This document shows, piece by piece, positions 7,750 to 17,123 of a stretch of DNA of 64,000 bases. The position numbers were made by a program, and so were the translations under genes. A model generated the notes under the pieces. That model saw only the letters and a list, made by a program, of their open reading frames with translations. It was not told the origin of the DNA and made no database searches. Origin of the DNA: JAHEJA01 sp965657215 (GTDB taxonomy: Bacteria; Pseudomonadota; Alphaproteobacteria; Rhodobacterales; Rhodobacteraceae). The DNA lies in assembly GCA_965657215.1 (NCBI GenBank), contig CBFHNR010000004.1, forward strand, positions 62,001 to 126,000, given 5' to 3'. Position 1 is the stretch's first letter; the number at the start of each line of letters is the position of its first letter.

Positions 7750-8778
7750 CTACGGAAAACAAGGAACGACCATAAGCCCTTCCGTTTCTTTCTCACCTAA
7801 CATCAAATTCGCATTTTGCAATGCTTGACCGCTGCTACCCTTTGTCAAGTTATCCAAAGCAGCCACGACAATGGTGCGTTCCTCGATGCGATCACCGACA
7901 ACACCGATATGACAGAAATTTGAGCCACGCACATGATGTGTGCTCGGGGTTTCACCAAAGGGGAGCATTTCGATAAATGTCTCATCCTTGTAGGTCGAAC
8001 AGAGGGTGTCATAGATGACGTCTGCATGTCCTTTGACGTAACTTGTCGCTAGAATACCGCGATTGGCTGGGATCAAATGCGGCGTAAATTGAACACGCAC
8101 CTCTTCGCCCGCAAGCTTTGAGAACTCTTGATCAAACTCACCAAGGTGGCGATGCGTACCGCCAACGGCATAGGCATTATACCCTTCAGACAATTCTGCA
8201 TGCAGCAAGTTTTCTTTCAAGCTGCGACCCGCGCCGGACACCGCGCATTTCAAATCCAAAATGATATCGGACAAATCGATGACTTTGGAGGACACCAATG
8301 GACGCAAGATATATTGACCTGTCGCCGCATTACATCCAGTTCCCGCAACCAAAGTCGCGTTACGAATGTCCTCACGATAGAATTCCGTCAACCCATAGAC
8401 GGCCTCGCTTTGACGTTCCAAGGCCGCGTGGGGATTGCCGTACCATGTTTCATAGGCCTCTGGATCACGCAGACGGAAATCCGCGCTGAGGTCAACGACC
8501 TTAAGAGATGGTGGCAAGTCACGAATAACCTCTTGCGAGGTTTTATGCGGTAGCGCGCAAAAACACAGATCAATCTTAGAAAAATCAACTTTATCCAAAG
8601 TGATCAATTCAGGCAAATCCAAATGGCGCAGATGTGGAAAAACACGCGCCATAGATTGACCCGCTTTGGAATTGGCAACCAAAGCTGCAAGCTCCATATT
8701 CGGGTGCAAAGCGATCAAACGAATGAGCTCAGCGCCAGTGTAACCGGACGCACCAATAATTGCGATTTGATGAGGCAT
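7750..8778 (-). CDS. argC: N-acetyl-gamma-glutamyl-phosphate reductase
   Basis: NADPH-dependent reductase of arginine biosynthesis. The start is set at 8778 (MPHQIAIIGASGYTGAELIRL) because CAGGAGGGCA lies just upstream; the open frame runs further upstream into murI but has no family similarity there. 342 residues, normal for the type 1 enzyme. The nucleotide-binding motif is GASGYTGAE. The active-site Cys lies in AGTGCNAATGQ, rather than the commoner GCYPT form, and the catalytic His in GTHRHLGE. It is sandwiched between murI (25 bp upstream) and ccmE (15 bp downstream). Confidence 0.95.
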   Translation of the reverse strand: MPHQIAIIGASGYTGAELIRLIALHPNMELAALVANSKAGQSMARVFPHLRHLDLPELITLDKVDFSKIDLCFCALPHKTSQEVIRDLPPSLKVVDLSADFRLRDPEAYETWYGNPHAALERQSEAVYGLTEFYREDIRNATLVAGTGCNAATGQYILRPLVSSKVIDLSDIILDLKCAVSGAGRSLKENLLHAELSEGYNAYAVGGTHRHLGEFDQEFSKLAGEEVRVQFTPHLIPANRGILATSYVKGHADVIYDTLCSTYKDETFIEMLPFGETPSTHHVRGSNFCHIGVVGDRIEERTIVVAALDNLTKGSSGQALQNANLMLGEKETEGLMVVPCFP

Positions 8779-8803
8779 CTTGCCCTCCTGATGGTCTGAG
8801 ATC

Positions 8804-9616
8804 TTAGGCGGATTCGAATTGGATGTCTTGTCGCAAGAACTGAGTTGCGCGCGACGACACTTTTTTCGGATCACCTGTTGTAAAGAATTTCGCCTCTGTC
8901 CCCGATCCACGCATATTTGGATGACGGTTAAGGTAATCTTCTAAGCTTGCGGCGACCAAGTTGGCTTGGGAAAAGACGCGGACGTTCTCGCCCAAGGCAT
9001 CCTGAAAGATATCTTGCATGAGCGGGTAATGCGTACACCCCAAAATCGCTGCCTCAGGTGTTGGCATTTTACGTTTGAGGGCGTCAACATGGCTACGCAC
9101 CAAAGCTTCGGCCAAAATCATGTCACCATCTTCAATCGCATCAACGATGCCACCACAGCTTTGCGCTTCGACATCAACACCAACGGCGCGAAAGGCCAAT
9201 TCACGCTGAAAGGCACGGCTAGACACAGTGGCAGGCGTCGCAAAGAGCGCAACATGTTTTACCGCGACTTCACGCGGGGGCGAATTATCCCCCCATTGCC
9301 GTTCTGTCAGCGCCTCAATCAAGGGGACAAAGACACCAAGCACACGTTTGTCCGATGGCAACCAGCTCTCTTGCATTCGCCTAAGAGCCGCAGCAGAGGC
9401 TGTGTTACAGGCCAATATCACCAAATCACACCCCTCGTCCCAGAGACGCTCCACAGCTTTAGTCGTTAGCTCATACACATCATCCGCGTCACGAACCCCA
9501 TAAGGGGCATGCGCACTATCGCCTAGGTAAACAAGAGGTTGATCTGGAATTTGCTTGGCAACAGCATTCCAAACGGTCAAGCCGCCCAATCCAGAATCAA
9601 AAATGCCAACGGCCAT
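8804..9616 (-). CDS. murI: Glutamate racemase
   Basis: Makes D-glutamate for peptidoglycan. 270 residues with the two catalytic cysteines in LACNTASAAAL (about residue 73) and LGCTHYPLM (about residue 184), and the N-terminal FDSGLGGLTV. Both acid/base segments are intact, so the protein should be active. It lies 17 bp downstream of the acyltransferase gene and 25 bp upstream of argC on the same strand and is probably co-transcribed with them. Confidence 0.95.
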   Translation of the reverse strand: MAVGIFDSGLGGLTVWNAVAKQIPDQPLVYLGDSAHAPYGVRDADDVYELTTKAVERLWDEGCDLVILACNTASAAALRRMQESWLPSDKRVLGVFVPLIEALTERQWGDNSPPREVAVKHVALFATPATVSSRAFQRELAFRAVGVDVEAQSCGGIVDAIEDGDMILAEALVRSHVDALKRKMPTPEAAILGCTHYPLMQDIFQDALGENVRVFSQANLVAASLEDYLNRHPNMRGSGTEAKFFTTGDPKKVSSRATQFLRQDIQFESA

Positions 9617-9633
9617 AGCAAAGACGCCTTTTT

Positions 9634-10512
9634 CTAAGACTTATACAAATTCTCAAACTCAAACCCATAGTCATAGGACTCAAGCGGTGTTGTCGATAGC
9701 TCATAGGTGGAGCGGCGCAAAAAGTCCATCAAACCAGTCGCGTCCTTTGCCCGTTTATCAATTTCTTCACGCGGAATAGGTTTTCCGATTGAGACTTGCA
9801 CAGGACGATCAACGCATTTTTTGAATTCTTTGATCAACAGCCCCATCCGCAATGTGTAATGCAGATGTGAGGCGAGCTGGAACATCCGACTTGTGTGACC
9901 TTCGAAATAGATTGGAACAACAGTGGCATTTGATTTCGCAATCATACGCGCGGTGAAATTGCGCCAGCCTGGGTCCATCGGACGTGAAAACGGCGTGGCC
10001 GATGTGGAGACTGTTCCCCCCGGAAAGACACCAATCGCCCCGCCTGCGTTCAAGTAATCCAAGGCCACTTTACGGGTTTGCAGGTTTAATTTGACGGCTT
10101 CTTTATCCTCATCAAACGAGATCGGCAAAATAATTCGATTTAAATCTTCAGCTTTGCGGAAAATTTTATGGGCAAGTATTCTGAAATCGCCCCGAGTTGT
10201 TGACAAGATATGCCCCAACATCAGGCCATCCAAAATGCCATACGGGTGATTGGCTATGAGGATAACCGGACCTTCTTTTGGGATATTGGCCAAATCACCA
10301 CGCACCACATCCAAGCTAAGCCCATAGCGTTGCACCATGACGTTCCAGAAATCTTCACCCTGAGCCACCTCATGTTCATACCCCTTGGCTCGACGAATAA
10401 GGCGTAAACGTCCCGTGGTATTTTCCAAAAGTTTAATGACAGCCTTTCCGCCTTTGGTGCGTGCGGAATGGGCATAGCTGATATCGCGAGCGATTTCTCT
10501 TTGACTGGTCAT
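9634..10512 (-). CDS. PlsC-like lysophospholipid acyltransferase
   Basis: Acyltransferase of the glycerophosphate acyltransferase superfamily (PlsC domain), acting at the membrane. The catalytic NH-x4-D motif is ANHPYGILDG (about residues 88-97) and the substrate-binding FPGGTVS follows near residue 163. 292 residues, longer than PlsC itself, with an N-terminal extension of about 80 residues. It resembles the hemolysin-like/OlsA branch, which acylates lyso-ornithine lipid or lysophosphatidate; no olsB partner is nearby, so the exact acceptor is unknown. It is followed by murI. Confidence 0.75.
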   Translation of the reverse strand: MTSQREIARDISYAHSARTKGGKAVIKLLENTTGRLRLIRRAKGYEHEVAQGEDFWNVMVQRYGLSLDVVRGDLANIPKEGPVILIANHPYGILDGLMLGHILSTTRGDFRILAHKIFRKAEDLNRIILPISFDEDKEAVKLNLQTRKVALDYLNAGGAIGVFPGGTVSTSATPFSRPMDPGWRNFTARMIAKSNATVVPIYFEGHTSRMFQLASHLHYTLRMGLLIKEFKKCVDRPVQVSIGKPIPREEIDKRAKDATGLMDFLRRSTYELSTTPLESYDYGFEFENLYKS

Positions 10513-10578
10513 AGCGGCCTCGTTTTAATTGCAGGCTATTTACTCTATCGAAAAGCGAATAGCCAGTACATTTACGTG

Positions 10579-13500
10579 CTATTCAGCTGCTGTCTTGCTC
10601 GCGCTGTTTCCCGCTTGGATCGCGCTGAGCAATGCGGCACGACGAACCTCTGCCGCTTGAGCATTTGCCAATTTGACAGGCCCAAACCCTCTAATATCGA
10701 GTGGAAGTCGAGCCAGTGAAACTATCGCATCTTTGGTGTCATTATTCAACTGCGGGAGCACGGCCTCTAAGTCTTGTTCATATTGTTGAATAAGAGCGCG
10801 TTCCATTTTCCGCTCTGACGTATACCCAAATGGATCCAACACGGTGCCCCGCAGACCTTTGAATTTAGCGAGAATCCCAAAGGCCTTGAGCATCCATGCC
10901 CCAAATTCGCGTTTCAATGGGCGCCCATCTGGACCCGTTTTTGACATCAAAGGCGGAGCAAGGTGAAGTTTGATATCTGATATATTATCAAAGGCGTCTT
11001 TGGCTTTGGTCATGGTGTCCAAATGCAGGCGGGCCACTTCATATTCGTCTTTGTAGCTCAGGAGCTTATGATATCCTTCAGCCACAGCCGCTTTCACATC
11101 GGGGTCAGCGATTTTATCGACCATGGCTTTGTATTTTTGAGCCAAGTTTTCGTTTTGATAAAGGCGCAAATGATCCATACGCTCTGCAATCTTATCCTCG
11201 ATGCGTTTGGGCAATGACACGACATCAGATGTGATCATTGATGCGGCTTGATCAGGGTGCAAAATCGCCCAACGCCCGAAATCAAACGCCTTTTTATTGC
11301 GCTCTACGGCGGCCCCATTGAGCTCAATTGACCTTAATATAGCCTCATAACTCAATGGAATCATGCCGTTTTGCCAAGCGGCCCCAAAGACCATCATATT
11401 TGAGAAAATTGAATCCCCCAACAAGACGCGCGCCAATTCAGAGGCATCAAACAAGGCTGCGTCCTCTTTGAGCCGTGCCTCAAGCGAAAGCGATAATTCC
11501 TGGGACGGGAGCTTGAAATTTGCATCGCGCGTGAAATCACCGGTTACGATCTCATGGCTATTCACAACGGCTTTGGTACGGCCGCGTGTCGTCAAGCCAA
11601 GCGTTTTGGCCCCCGCTGAGACAACCAAATCCCCGCCAATCAATGCATCACATTCCCCCGTTGCGACACGGATTGCGCTGATGTCTTCGGGCTGGTTGGC
11701 AAGACGACAATGGATCATGACAGCGCCGCCCTTTTGCGCCAGCCCTGCCATTTCCATCATGCCAGCCCCTTTGCCATCAATATGCGCTGCCTGAGCCAAG
11801 AGCGCGCCAATGGTCACAACCCCTGTCCCACCGATCCCTGTGACAACAACATTAAAGGTGCCTTTGATTGATGGTAACTCTGGTGTCGGCAAATCAGGAA
11901 GGTCAAAATCAACGGTCGCAGCTTTTTTAACTTTGGCTCCTTTGAGCGTGACAAACGAGGGACAGAACCCTTTGAGACAGCTGAAATCTTTGTTGCAAGC
12001 CGATTGATCCACGGCGCGTTTGCGTCCAAATTCTGTTTCAACCGGTGTGAGGGCAACACAGTTGGATTGCACGCCACAATCCCCACAGCCTTCGCAGATG
12101 TCTGTATTGATGAAAATCCGTTGATCTGGATCAGGGAATGTTCCCCGTTTGCGACGTCGCCGTTTTTCCGCCGCGCAGGTTTGCACATATAAGAGGGCTG
12201 AGACGCCTTTGACCTTGGCTAAGCGATCTTGGACGCTTAGAATATCATCGCGCCCGTTCATGGTGATGTCTTTGGGGAATTGATCAAAATCAATCGCCTC
12301 TTTGTCATCATAAACCAAAGCGACATCAGAAATGCCCATCGCCAGCAATTCACGCGCAATTTGCGGCGCACTTAGGCCGCCATCATGTCCTTGGCCACCA
12401 GTCATAGCGACCGCATCGTTAAAGAGGATTTTATAGGTGATATTTGTGCCCGCTGCGACAGCGGCACGGATGGCCTGAATGCCCGAGTGGTTATAGGTTC
12501 CATCGCCGATGTTTTGAAACACATGCTCTGTTTTGGAAAACGGTGCTTCACCCATCCAATTGGCACCCTCGCCGCCCATATGCGTAAACCCAAGGGTAGA
12601 CCGATCCATCCATTGCACCATGAAATGGCAGCCAATTCCTGCATAGGCACGGCTTCCTTCGGGCACTTTGGTCGAACTGTTATGCGGACAGCCTGCACAG
12701 AAATAGGGAATGCGTGCGGCAACATCCGTGGCATTATCTGCACGACGGGCATTATCGACAGAAGCAAGCCCACCCAAAAGAGCATCAGATTGACAGCCCT
12801 CCTCCACGAGAATTTTGCCCAAATGTTCGGCGATCATAACAGGATCAAGCGCGCCTTCGTCAGGGAACAAAACAACACCTTCGGACCCCTTTTGTGCGCC
12901 ATAAATGCGCCGCCCTTGGCGATTGTCGAAAATTGCGTCCTTTGCCTGACCTTCGATGAGCTTGCGCTTTTCCTCGACGATCACGATCAAATCCAGACCT
13001 TCAGCCCATTCAACAAAGCTTTGACGATCCAAGGGCCATGTTTGAGCCACCTTATAAGTCGTGATCCCTAGTCTCTCTGCCTCAGCCTCGTCGATGTTCA
13101 ACAAAGACAAGGCATGCACCAAATCGAGCCAATTTTTACCTGCGGCCACAAATCCGATTTTGGCCCCCGCTTTGCCCCAAACACGTTTGTCAATGCGATT
13201 GGCGCGCGCGAAAGCTTCGGCGGCGGATTTTTTGTAGCGCACCAAGCGCGCTTCTTGTTCTGTTGGGGTATCGACAAGGCGAATGTTCAATCCGCCCTCT
13301 GGCATCGGAAAATCGGGGGTCTTGAATGACATCCGATGCGGGTCTCCATCCACAACTGAGGTCACCTCAATTGTGTCTTTCATGACCTTTAATCCGGCCC
13401 AAAGCCCACTAAAGCGAGACAGGGCAAAGCCATAGTGACCAAAGTCCAAAATTTCTTGGACACCCGCAGGGCTCAGAACGGGCATAGAGGCATCGACCAT

Positions 13501-13986
13501 CGCCCAATCTGATTGATGCAACACTGTTGAGCTTTCACCTGTGTGATCATCGCCCATCGCCATAATGACACCACCTTGCGCGCTGCTTCCGGCCATGTTG
13601 GCATGACGCATGACATCGCCACTGCGATCAACGCCGGGTCCTTTGCCGTACCAAAGCCCAAAGACACCATCAAATTTCCCTTGCCCACGCAGCTCAGCTT
13701 GTTGCGATCCCCAAATCGCTGTCGCCGCCAAATCTTCGTTCAGGCCTTCTTGGAATGTGATATCGGAGGCTGACAATTCACGCGCCGCGCGCTGCATTTG
13801 AAAATCAACGGCCCCAAGGGGCGATCCACGATAGCCAGTGACATATCCTGCCGTGTTGATCCCAGCGGCCCGATCACGTTCTTTTTGGGCAATCATTAAG
13901 CGTACCAAAGCCTGAGTGCCGTTTAAAAGAACACTACGCTTCTCGAGATCAAACTTGTCTGCCAATGAAAACTGATCAACGCCCAT
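10579..13986 (-). CDS. Indolepyruvate ferredoxin oxidoreductase, fused alpha-gamma form
   Basis: Oxidatively decarboxylates aryl-pyruvates (from Phe, Tyr, Trp transamination) to acyl-CoA with thiamine diphosphate and ferredoxin. One polypeptide of 1135 residues contains the IorA-like TPP part (GYRGSPLGAVDFQM, later GCPHNSST and MTGGQGHDGG), a cysteine cluster ICEGCGDCG for an iron-sulfur centre, and the IorB-like gamma domain starting at VVVTGIGGTGVVTIGALLAQ near residue 720. The start at 13986 has GAGGAG upstream; an upstream ATG-like extension is less likely. A LysR regulator is divergent, the common arrangement for a controlled catabolic enzyme. Confidence 0.92.
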   Translation of the reverse strand: MGVDQFSLADKFDLEKRSVLLNGTQALVRLMIAQKERDRAAGINTAGYVTGYRGSPLGAVDFQMQRAARELSASDITFQEGLNEDLAATAIWGSQQAELRGQGKFDGVFGLWYGKGPGVDRSGDVMRHANMAGSSAQGGVIMAMGDDHTGESSTVLHQSDWAMVDASMPVLSPAGVQEILDFGHYGFALSRFSGLWAGLKVMKDTIEVTSVVDGDPHRMSFKTPDFPMPEGGLNIRLVDTPTEQEARLVRYKKSAAEAFARANRIDKRVWGKAGAKIGFVAAGKNWLDLVHALSLLNIDEAEAERLGITTYKVAQTWPLDRQSFVEWAEGLDLIVIVEEKRKLIEGQAKDAIFDNRQGRRIYGAQKGSEGVVLFPDEGALDPVMIAEHLGKILVEEGCQSDALLGGLASVDNARRADNATDVAARIPYFCAGCPHNSSTKVPEGSRAYAGIGCHFMVQWMDRSTLGFTHMGGEGANWMGEAPFSKTEHVFQNIGDGTYNHSGIQAIRAAVAAGTNITYKILFNDAVAMTGGQGHDGGLSAPQIARELLAMGISDVALVYDDKEAIDFDQFPKDITMNGRDDILSVQDRLAKVKGVSALLYVQTCAAEKRRRRKRGTFPDPDQRIFINTDICEGCGDCGVQSNCVALTPVETEFGRKRAVDQSACNKDFSCLKGFCPSFVTLKGAKVKKAATVDFDLPDLPTPELPSIKGTFNVVVTGIGGTGVVTIGALLAQAAHIDGKGAGMMEMAGLAQKGGAVMIHCRLANQPEDISAIRVATGECDALIGGDLVVSAGAKTLGLTTRGRTKAVVNSHEIVTGDFTRDANFKLPSQELSLSLEARLKEDAALFDASELARVLLGDSIFSNMMVFGAAWQNGMIPLSYEAILRSIELNGAAVERNKKAFDFGRWAILHPDQAASMITSDVVSLPKRIEDKIAERMDHLRLYQNENLAQKYKAMVDKIADPDVKAAVAEGYHKLLSYKDEYEVARLHLDTMTKAKDAFDNISDIKLHLAPPLMSKTGPDGRPLKREFGAWMLKAFGILAKFKGLRGTVLDPFGYTSERKMERALIQQYEQDLEAVLPQLNNDTKDAIVSLARLPLDIRGFGPVKLANAQAAEVRRAALLSAIQAGNSASKTAAE

Positions 13987-14106
13987 GATGCCACTCCTCG
14001 TGTCCAACAATTATAAGCTAGGTCATAAATTCCCCCTCGACCAGATGTTTTATGATTTAACGTCGTGTCATATATGCCGCTTAACAAAATCACAGAATCA
14101 TGCCAC

Positions 14107-14118
14107 GTTAGCGCTAAA
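14107..14118. promoter_or_regulatory. GTTAGCGCTAAA, near-perfect copy of the gap palindrome
   Basis: Eleven of 12 bases match the palindrome GTTAGCGCTAAC found upstream of the second gap gene. It lies 15 bp before the ATG of the LysR gene, in the region shared with the divergent oxidoreductase. Position fits repression of the LysR gene. A single one-mismatch copy in 64 kb can arise by chance, so the assignment is tentative. Confidence 0.35.
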
Positions 14119-14132
14119 AGGATAATGAGTTT

Positions 14133-15032
14133 ATGGATTGGGACAAACTTCGCATATTTCATGCAGTTGCAGATGCAGGCAGCCTCACACATGCAGGTGA
14201 CACGCTCCGTCTGTCTCAATCCGCAGTCAGCCGTCAGGTCCGCGCGCTTGAAGAAAGCTTGAACACGACCTTGTTTCACCGTCATGCGCGGGGCTTGATC
14301 CTCACCGAGCAAGGCGAGTTGTTGTTTGATGCGACCAGCTCGATGATCAAACGTTTAGAAGCGGCCGAAGCGCGCATCAAAGACAGTGAAGAAGAGGTGT
14401 TTGGCGAGCTTCGTGTCACAACAACAATTGGCTTTGGGTCCCTTTGGTTGGCGCCCCGTTTACCCAAGCTTTATGAAAAATACCCTGATCTAAAGATTGA
14501 CCTCATGCTCGAAGAACGTGTTTTGGACCTTCCAATGCGCGAGGCTGATGTCGCCATTCGTATGAAAGAACCCTCTCAGGCCGATTTGATCCGCAAGCGT
14601 TTGATGAGCGTTCACATGCGCCTCTATGCATCGCCCTCTTATCTCGCCGAACATGGAGAGCCAAAAACCATCGAAGATATGCGCGATCACCGATTGATTT
14701 GCCAAAACCCACGCTCCGCTCAGGTCGGCGCGGGATTGAACTTGGTTCAGCGTCTCATGACACTCGATCTACCATCCATGTTAACTGTGAACAATTATTT
14801 TGGTGTTCTGCAAGCCGTTATCCATAACTTAGGAATTGGTATCCTTCCTGATTATGTGACACGGGACTTTGAGGGCGTTGTTCGTGTCTTGGATGACATA
14901 GAATCTGTCGAGGTGCCCGTCTATTTGGCTTATCCCGAAGAGCTACGCCAATCAAAACGCATTGAAGCCTTCAAAGAGTTCGTCCAAGATGAGATCATTG
15001 AACACCGCAAAAAATATGGAAAATCCATTTAA
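14133..15032 (+). CDS. LysR-family transcriptional regulator
   Basis: 299 residues: N-terminal winged helix-turn-helix (DKLRIFHAVADAGSLTHAG then LRLSQSAVSRQVRALEE) and a C-terminal periplasmic-binding-like effector domain from about residue 90. It is transcribed away from the indolepyruvate oxidoreductase gene, with 146 bp between the starts, and most likely controls that gene. The effector is not known; an aryl-pyruvate or aromatic amino acid would be a reasonable guess. ATG preceded by AAAAGGATAATGAG. Confidence 0.9.
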   Translation: MDWDKLRIFHAVADAGSLTHAGDTLRLSQSAVSRQVRALEESLNTTLFHRHARGLILTEQGELLFDATSSMIKRLEAAEARIKDSEEEVFGELRVTTTIGFGSLWLAPRLPKLYEKYPDLKIDLMLEERVLDLPMREADVAIRMKEPSQADLIRKRLMSVHMRLYASPSYLAEHGEPKTIEDMRDHRLICQNPRSAQVGAGLNLVQRLMTLDLPSMLTVNNYFGVLQAVIHNLGIGILPDYVTRDFEGVVRVLDDIESVEVPVYLAYPEELRQSKRIEAFKEFVQDEIIEHRKKYGKSI

Positions 15033-15129
15033 AACATAAACTTACCAAGCTATGCATTTTTGTCATATCGGCTTTGCGGGGGGTGCGACATGATTTTCCT
15101 TGAAAGGCGAAATCGACATTACTAAATAT

Positions 15130-15210
15130 GGCCTCATGAGGGCGTTGATTTATCCGCTTTCATACCTCCCTGTTGGACTAAGGCCGAGCTTTGGCTCGGC
15201 CCTTTTTTTT
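15130..15210 (+). ncRNA. Candidate small RNA with CCUCCCU motif
   Basis: A possible promoter (TTGAAA at 15100-15105, 17 bp, TAAATA at 15123-15128) is followed by about 75 nt containing an unpaired-looking ACCTCCCTG (about 15166-15174) and a strong intrinsic terminator. The unit sits between convergent genes, 100 bp past the LysR stop. The pyrimidine-rich CCUCCC resembles the anti-Shine-Dalgarno loops of several alphaproteobacterial sRNA families. It could instead be only a distant terminator for the LysR gene. Confidence 0.4.
15182..15210 (+). terminator. Intrinsic terminator
   Basis: 8-bp stem GGCCGAGC / GCTCGGCC with loop TTTG followed by CC and eight T residues. It lies 10 bp from the end of the minus-strand operon (15220) and closes the candidate sRNA or the LysR transcript. 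Confidence 0.9.
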
Positions 15211-15219
15211 GCCAAAACG

Positions 15220-15975
15220 CTAAGTATCGTCAAACAAATGACCCAAATCATTTGTGGGTAGAGGCATCCCAGCCAACTGCATCAGATGCCATCCCAAAAC
15301 CAGGTTCGACGACAAGCATATTTTTCCAGTTTTATTTTCTATTTCCGCAATGACGTCTAAAGTTTGCAAATTTGTGCAGGACAGAAATATGGCCTCAGCA
15401 TCCTTACACGCGTCCAGCATCTCAATCGCCGCTGATAAAAGGGATGCCTTATCAATCCGCGCAACGGCGGCTTCTGAGCTTTCGTCAAAGCTGCCAAAGG
15501 ATACAATCTCAAGCCCTTTCAGTTCTATAGCCCCTCTCAAAGTGCGCGATACCTCCGCCACATAGGGGGACAGAAACGCAATCTTTTTCACGTCTAAATG
15601 ACGTGCCGCGGCAATCAATGCGGTCATCGGGTCCGTCACTTGTGCCGCCCCACAAGCCGAAGACACAAGGTCATGAATGCGGTCCGCGCCAATGACAGCT
15701 GTTCCAGAGGTACATCCATAGGCCACCGCATCAAAATCCACAGAGGGCGGCAAAAGTCCCACTGATGCGGGCAGTTCTGCTTCCATTTGTGCCAATGTCT
15801 CTTTGGTCACGGTTGGTGCGCTGGGCACACGGGTTGTATAAAAGCCAACGCCGTCGCTGGGTAGCATGCGCCGTAGATCATGCTCCAGCGTTTCATCAGA
15901 TTGTAACACAACCAGCCCCAAATTGACCTGATGCCCGACTGATGATCCAAGTTTGTAGTCAAAGGTTTGTGTCAT
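15220..15975 (-). CDS. Asp/Glu racemase superfamily enzyme (maleate isomerase/EutA-like)
   Basis: 251 residues of the aspartate/glutamate racemase fold. Both catalytic cysteines of the isomerase/racemase group are present, in AYGCTSGTAVIG (about residue 87) and FLSCTNLQTLD (about residue 199). This argues for a maleate isomerase or racemase reaction rather than an arylmalonate decarboxylase, which keeps only one Cys. It is the last gene of a three-gene operon and its ATG overlaps the previous stop (TAATG). EutA of ectoine utilisation clusters is a relative, but the partners that define that pathway are absent. The true substrate is unknown. Confidence 0.75.
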   Translation of the reverse strand: MTQTFDYKLGSSVGHQVNLGLVVLQSDETLEHDLRRMLPSDGVGFYTTRVPSAPTVTKETLAQMEAELPASVGLLPPSVDFDAVAYGCTSGTAVIGADRIHDLVSSACGAAQVTDPMTALIAAARHLDVKKIAFLSPYVAEVSRTLRGAIELKGLEIVSFGSFDESSEAAVARIDKASLLSAAIEMLDACKDAEAIFLSCTNLQTLDVIAEIENKTGKICLSSNLVLGWHLMQLAGMPLPTNDLGHLFDDT

Positions 15976-17123
15976 TAGATTACCACCATGTCTTTGGGTG
16001 CGATTGGGGACAATTGTTCTATTCCGTCCTGTCGAATTACAAAGTTATCTTCATGCACCAATATGCATCCGTCTGACACCGTGACACCTGGTTCCAATGT
16101 GATGACCATTCCCTCTTGCAACGGCGTCGTGTCACCTGCGATAAATGACGGCCACTCCGTGAGCTGCATTCCCACCCCATGACCAAGACGACCGGCATCT
16201 CCTGTTCCCTGACCACCCGTGACAATCGCATCCATTGCGGCAAAAACATCTGAGGCAAGATTACCGGGCCTTGCTGCTGCTTTGCCAGCCTCCACAGCCT
16301 CAAGCACCATATCATAGGCTTTAGATATCTGCGGTTTAGGAGCATCGACGGAAAAATTCCGATCAAAGTCACAAAAATACCCATCCACAACAAGCCCTGT
16401 ATCCAACATCAAAACATCCCCCTGCTTCAAAGGCTCCGCTCTTGCAGGGGAAATCACATCGTCATATCCAAACGGGCCAGCCCCACCAGCAAGATAAGGA
16501 ACCCAATCGGCGCCCTCCTCAAGGCAAAGCCGTTGAAAATCGCGAAACACTTGATCCAAGGCTGCGCCTTCATAGGCAATCTCTGGCACACGGTCAAAGG
16601 CGCGCGCAGCAACATCACAGGCCGCTTTGATTTTGGCTATTTCCGCCTCAGATTTCACCATGCGCAGCGCGCGAAGTATGTCTTGATCTTCTGAAAATGT
16701 TATATCGGGACAGAGCTGGCGCACACGATCATAATCCGCCAGAGGCATACGAAGATGGCTCTCATGCCCCATCGGGAGACCAACATGACCACGGCCTACA
16801 ACCTCATTGAGCGTACAGGCCAACAGGCTCACACCATCATCAACCAAATTAGGCGCGCTCCATGTGCGAATATCGGTGATCCAAGTCTTCCCCATCAAGG
16901 CCGCACCAATGGTCGGAATAACAGAAATCGGATCGCCGTCTTGTGGAACGATCAAAAACCAAGGACGCGACGGGCTTTCCCAAAATCGGGTAAGAAACCC
17001 AGTGAAATAACGCACATCTGGTTCGGTTGTTAATAAAAGCGCGCCAAGATTATGCTCACGCATCATAGACTGCGCTTTCGCCAATCGGGTTTGGTATTCC
17101 GAGGTCTCAAATCCGCGCTGCAT
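15975..17123 (-). CDS. M24-family metallohydrolase (creatinase/Xaa-Pro peptidase type)
   Basis: 382 residues with a creatinase N-terminal domain and a pita-bread C-terminal domain. All five metal ligands can be seen: two Asp in MLDTGLVVDGYFCDFDRNF, His in RLGHGVGMQ, Glu in ITLEPGV and Glu in LVHEDNFV. The enzyme is therefore a likely active dinuclear metallohydrolase that cuts a C-N bond in a peptide, imide or cyclic amino-acid derivative. Overlaps both neighbours by one base (TAATG), so expression is coupled. It is distantly like DoeA/EutD ectoine hydrolases, but its N-terminal region does not obviously match them. Confidence 0.8.
   Translation of the reverse strand: MQRGFETSEYQTRLAKAQSMMREHNLGALLLTTEPDVRYFTGFLTRFWESPSRPWFLIVPQDGDPISVIPTIGAALMGKTWITDIRTWSAPNLVDDGVSLLACTLNEVVGRGHVGLPMGHESHLRMPLADYDRVRQLCPDITFSEDQDILRALRMVKSEAEIAKIKAACDVAARAFDRVPEIAYEGAALDQVFRDFQRLCLEEGADWVPYLAGGAGPFGYDDVISPARAEPLKQGDVLMLDTGLVVDGYFCDFDRNFSVDAPKPQISKAYDMVLEAVEAGKAAARPGNLASDVFAAMDAIVTGGQGTGDAGRLGHGVGMQLTEWPSFIAGDTTPLQEGMVITLEPGVTVSDGCILVHEDNFVIRQDGIEQLSPIAPKDMVVI

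Noticed and set aside
12385..13071. A 228-codon open frame antisense to the indolepyruvate oxidoreductase gene
   Set aside because: The sense gene is intact with clear motifs; the antisense product shows no domain and no ribosome binding site.
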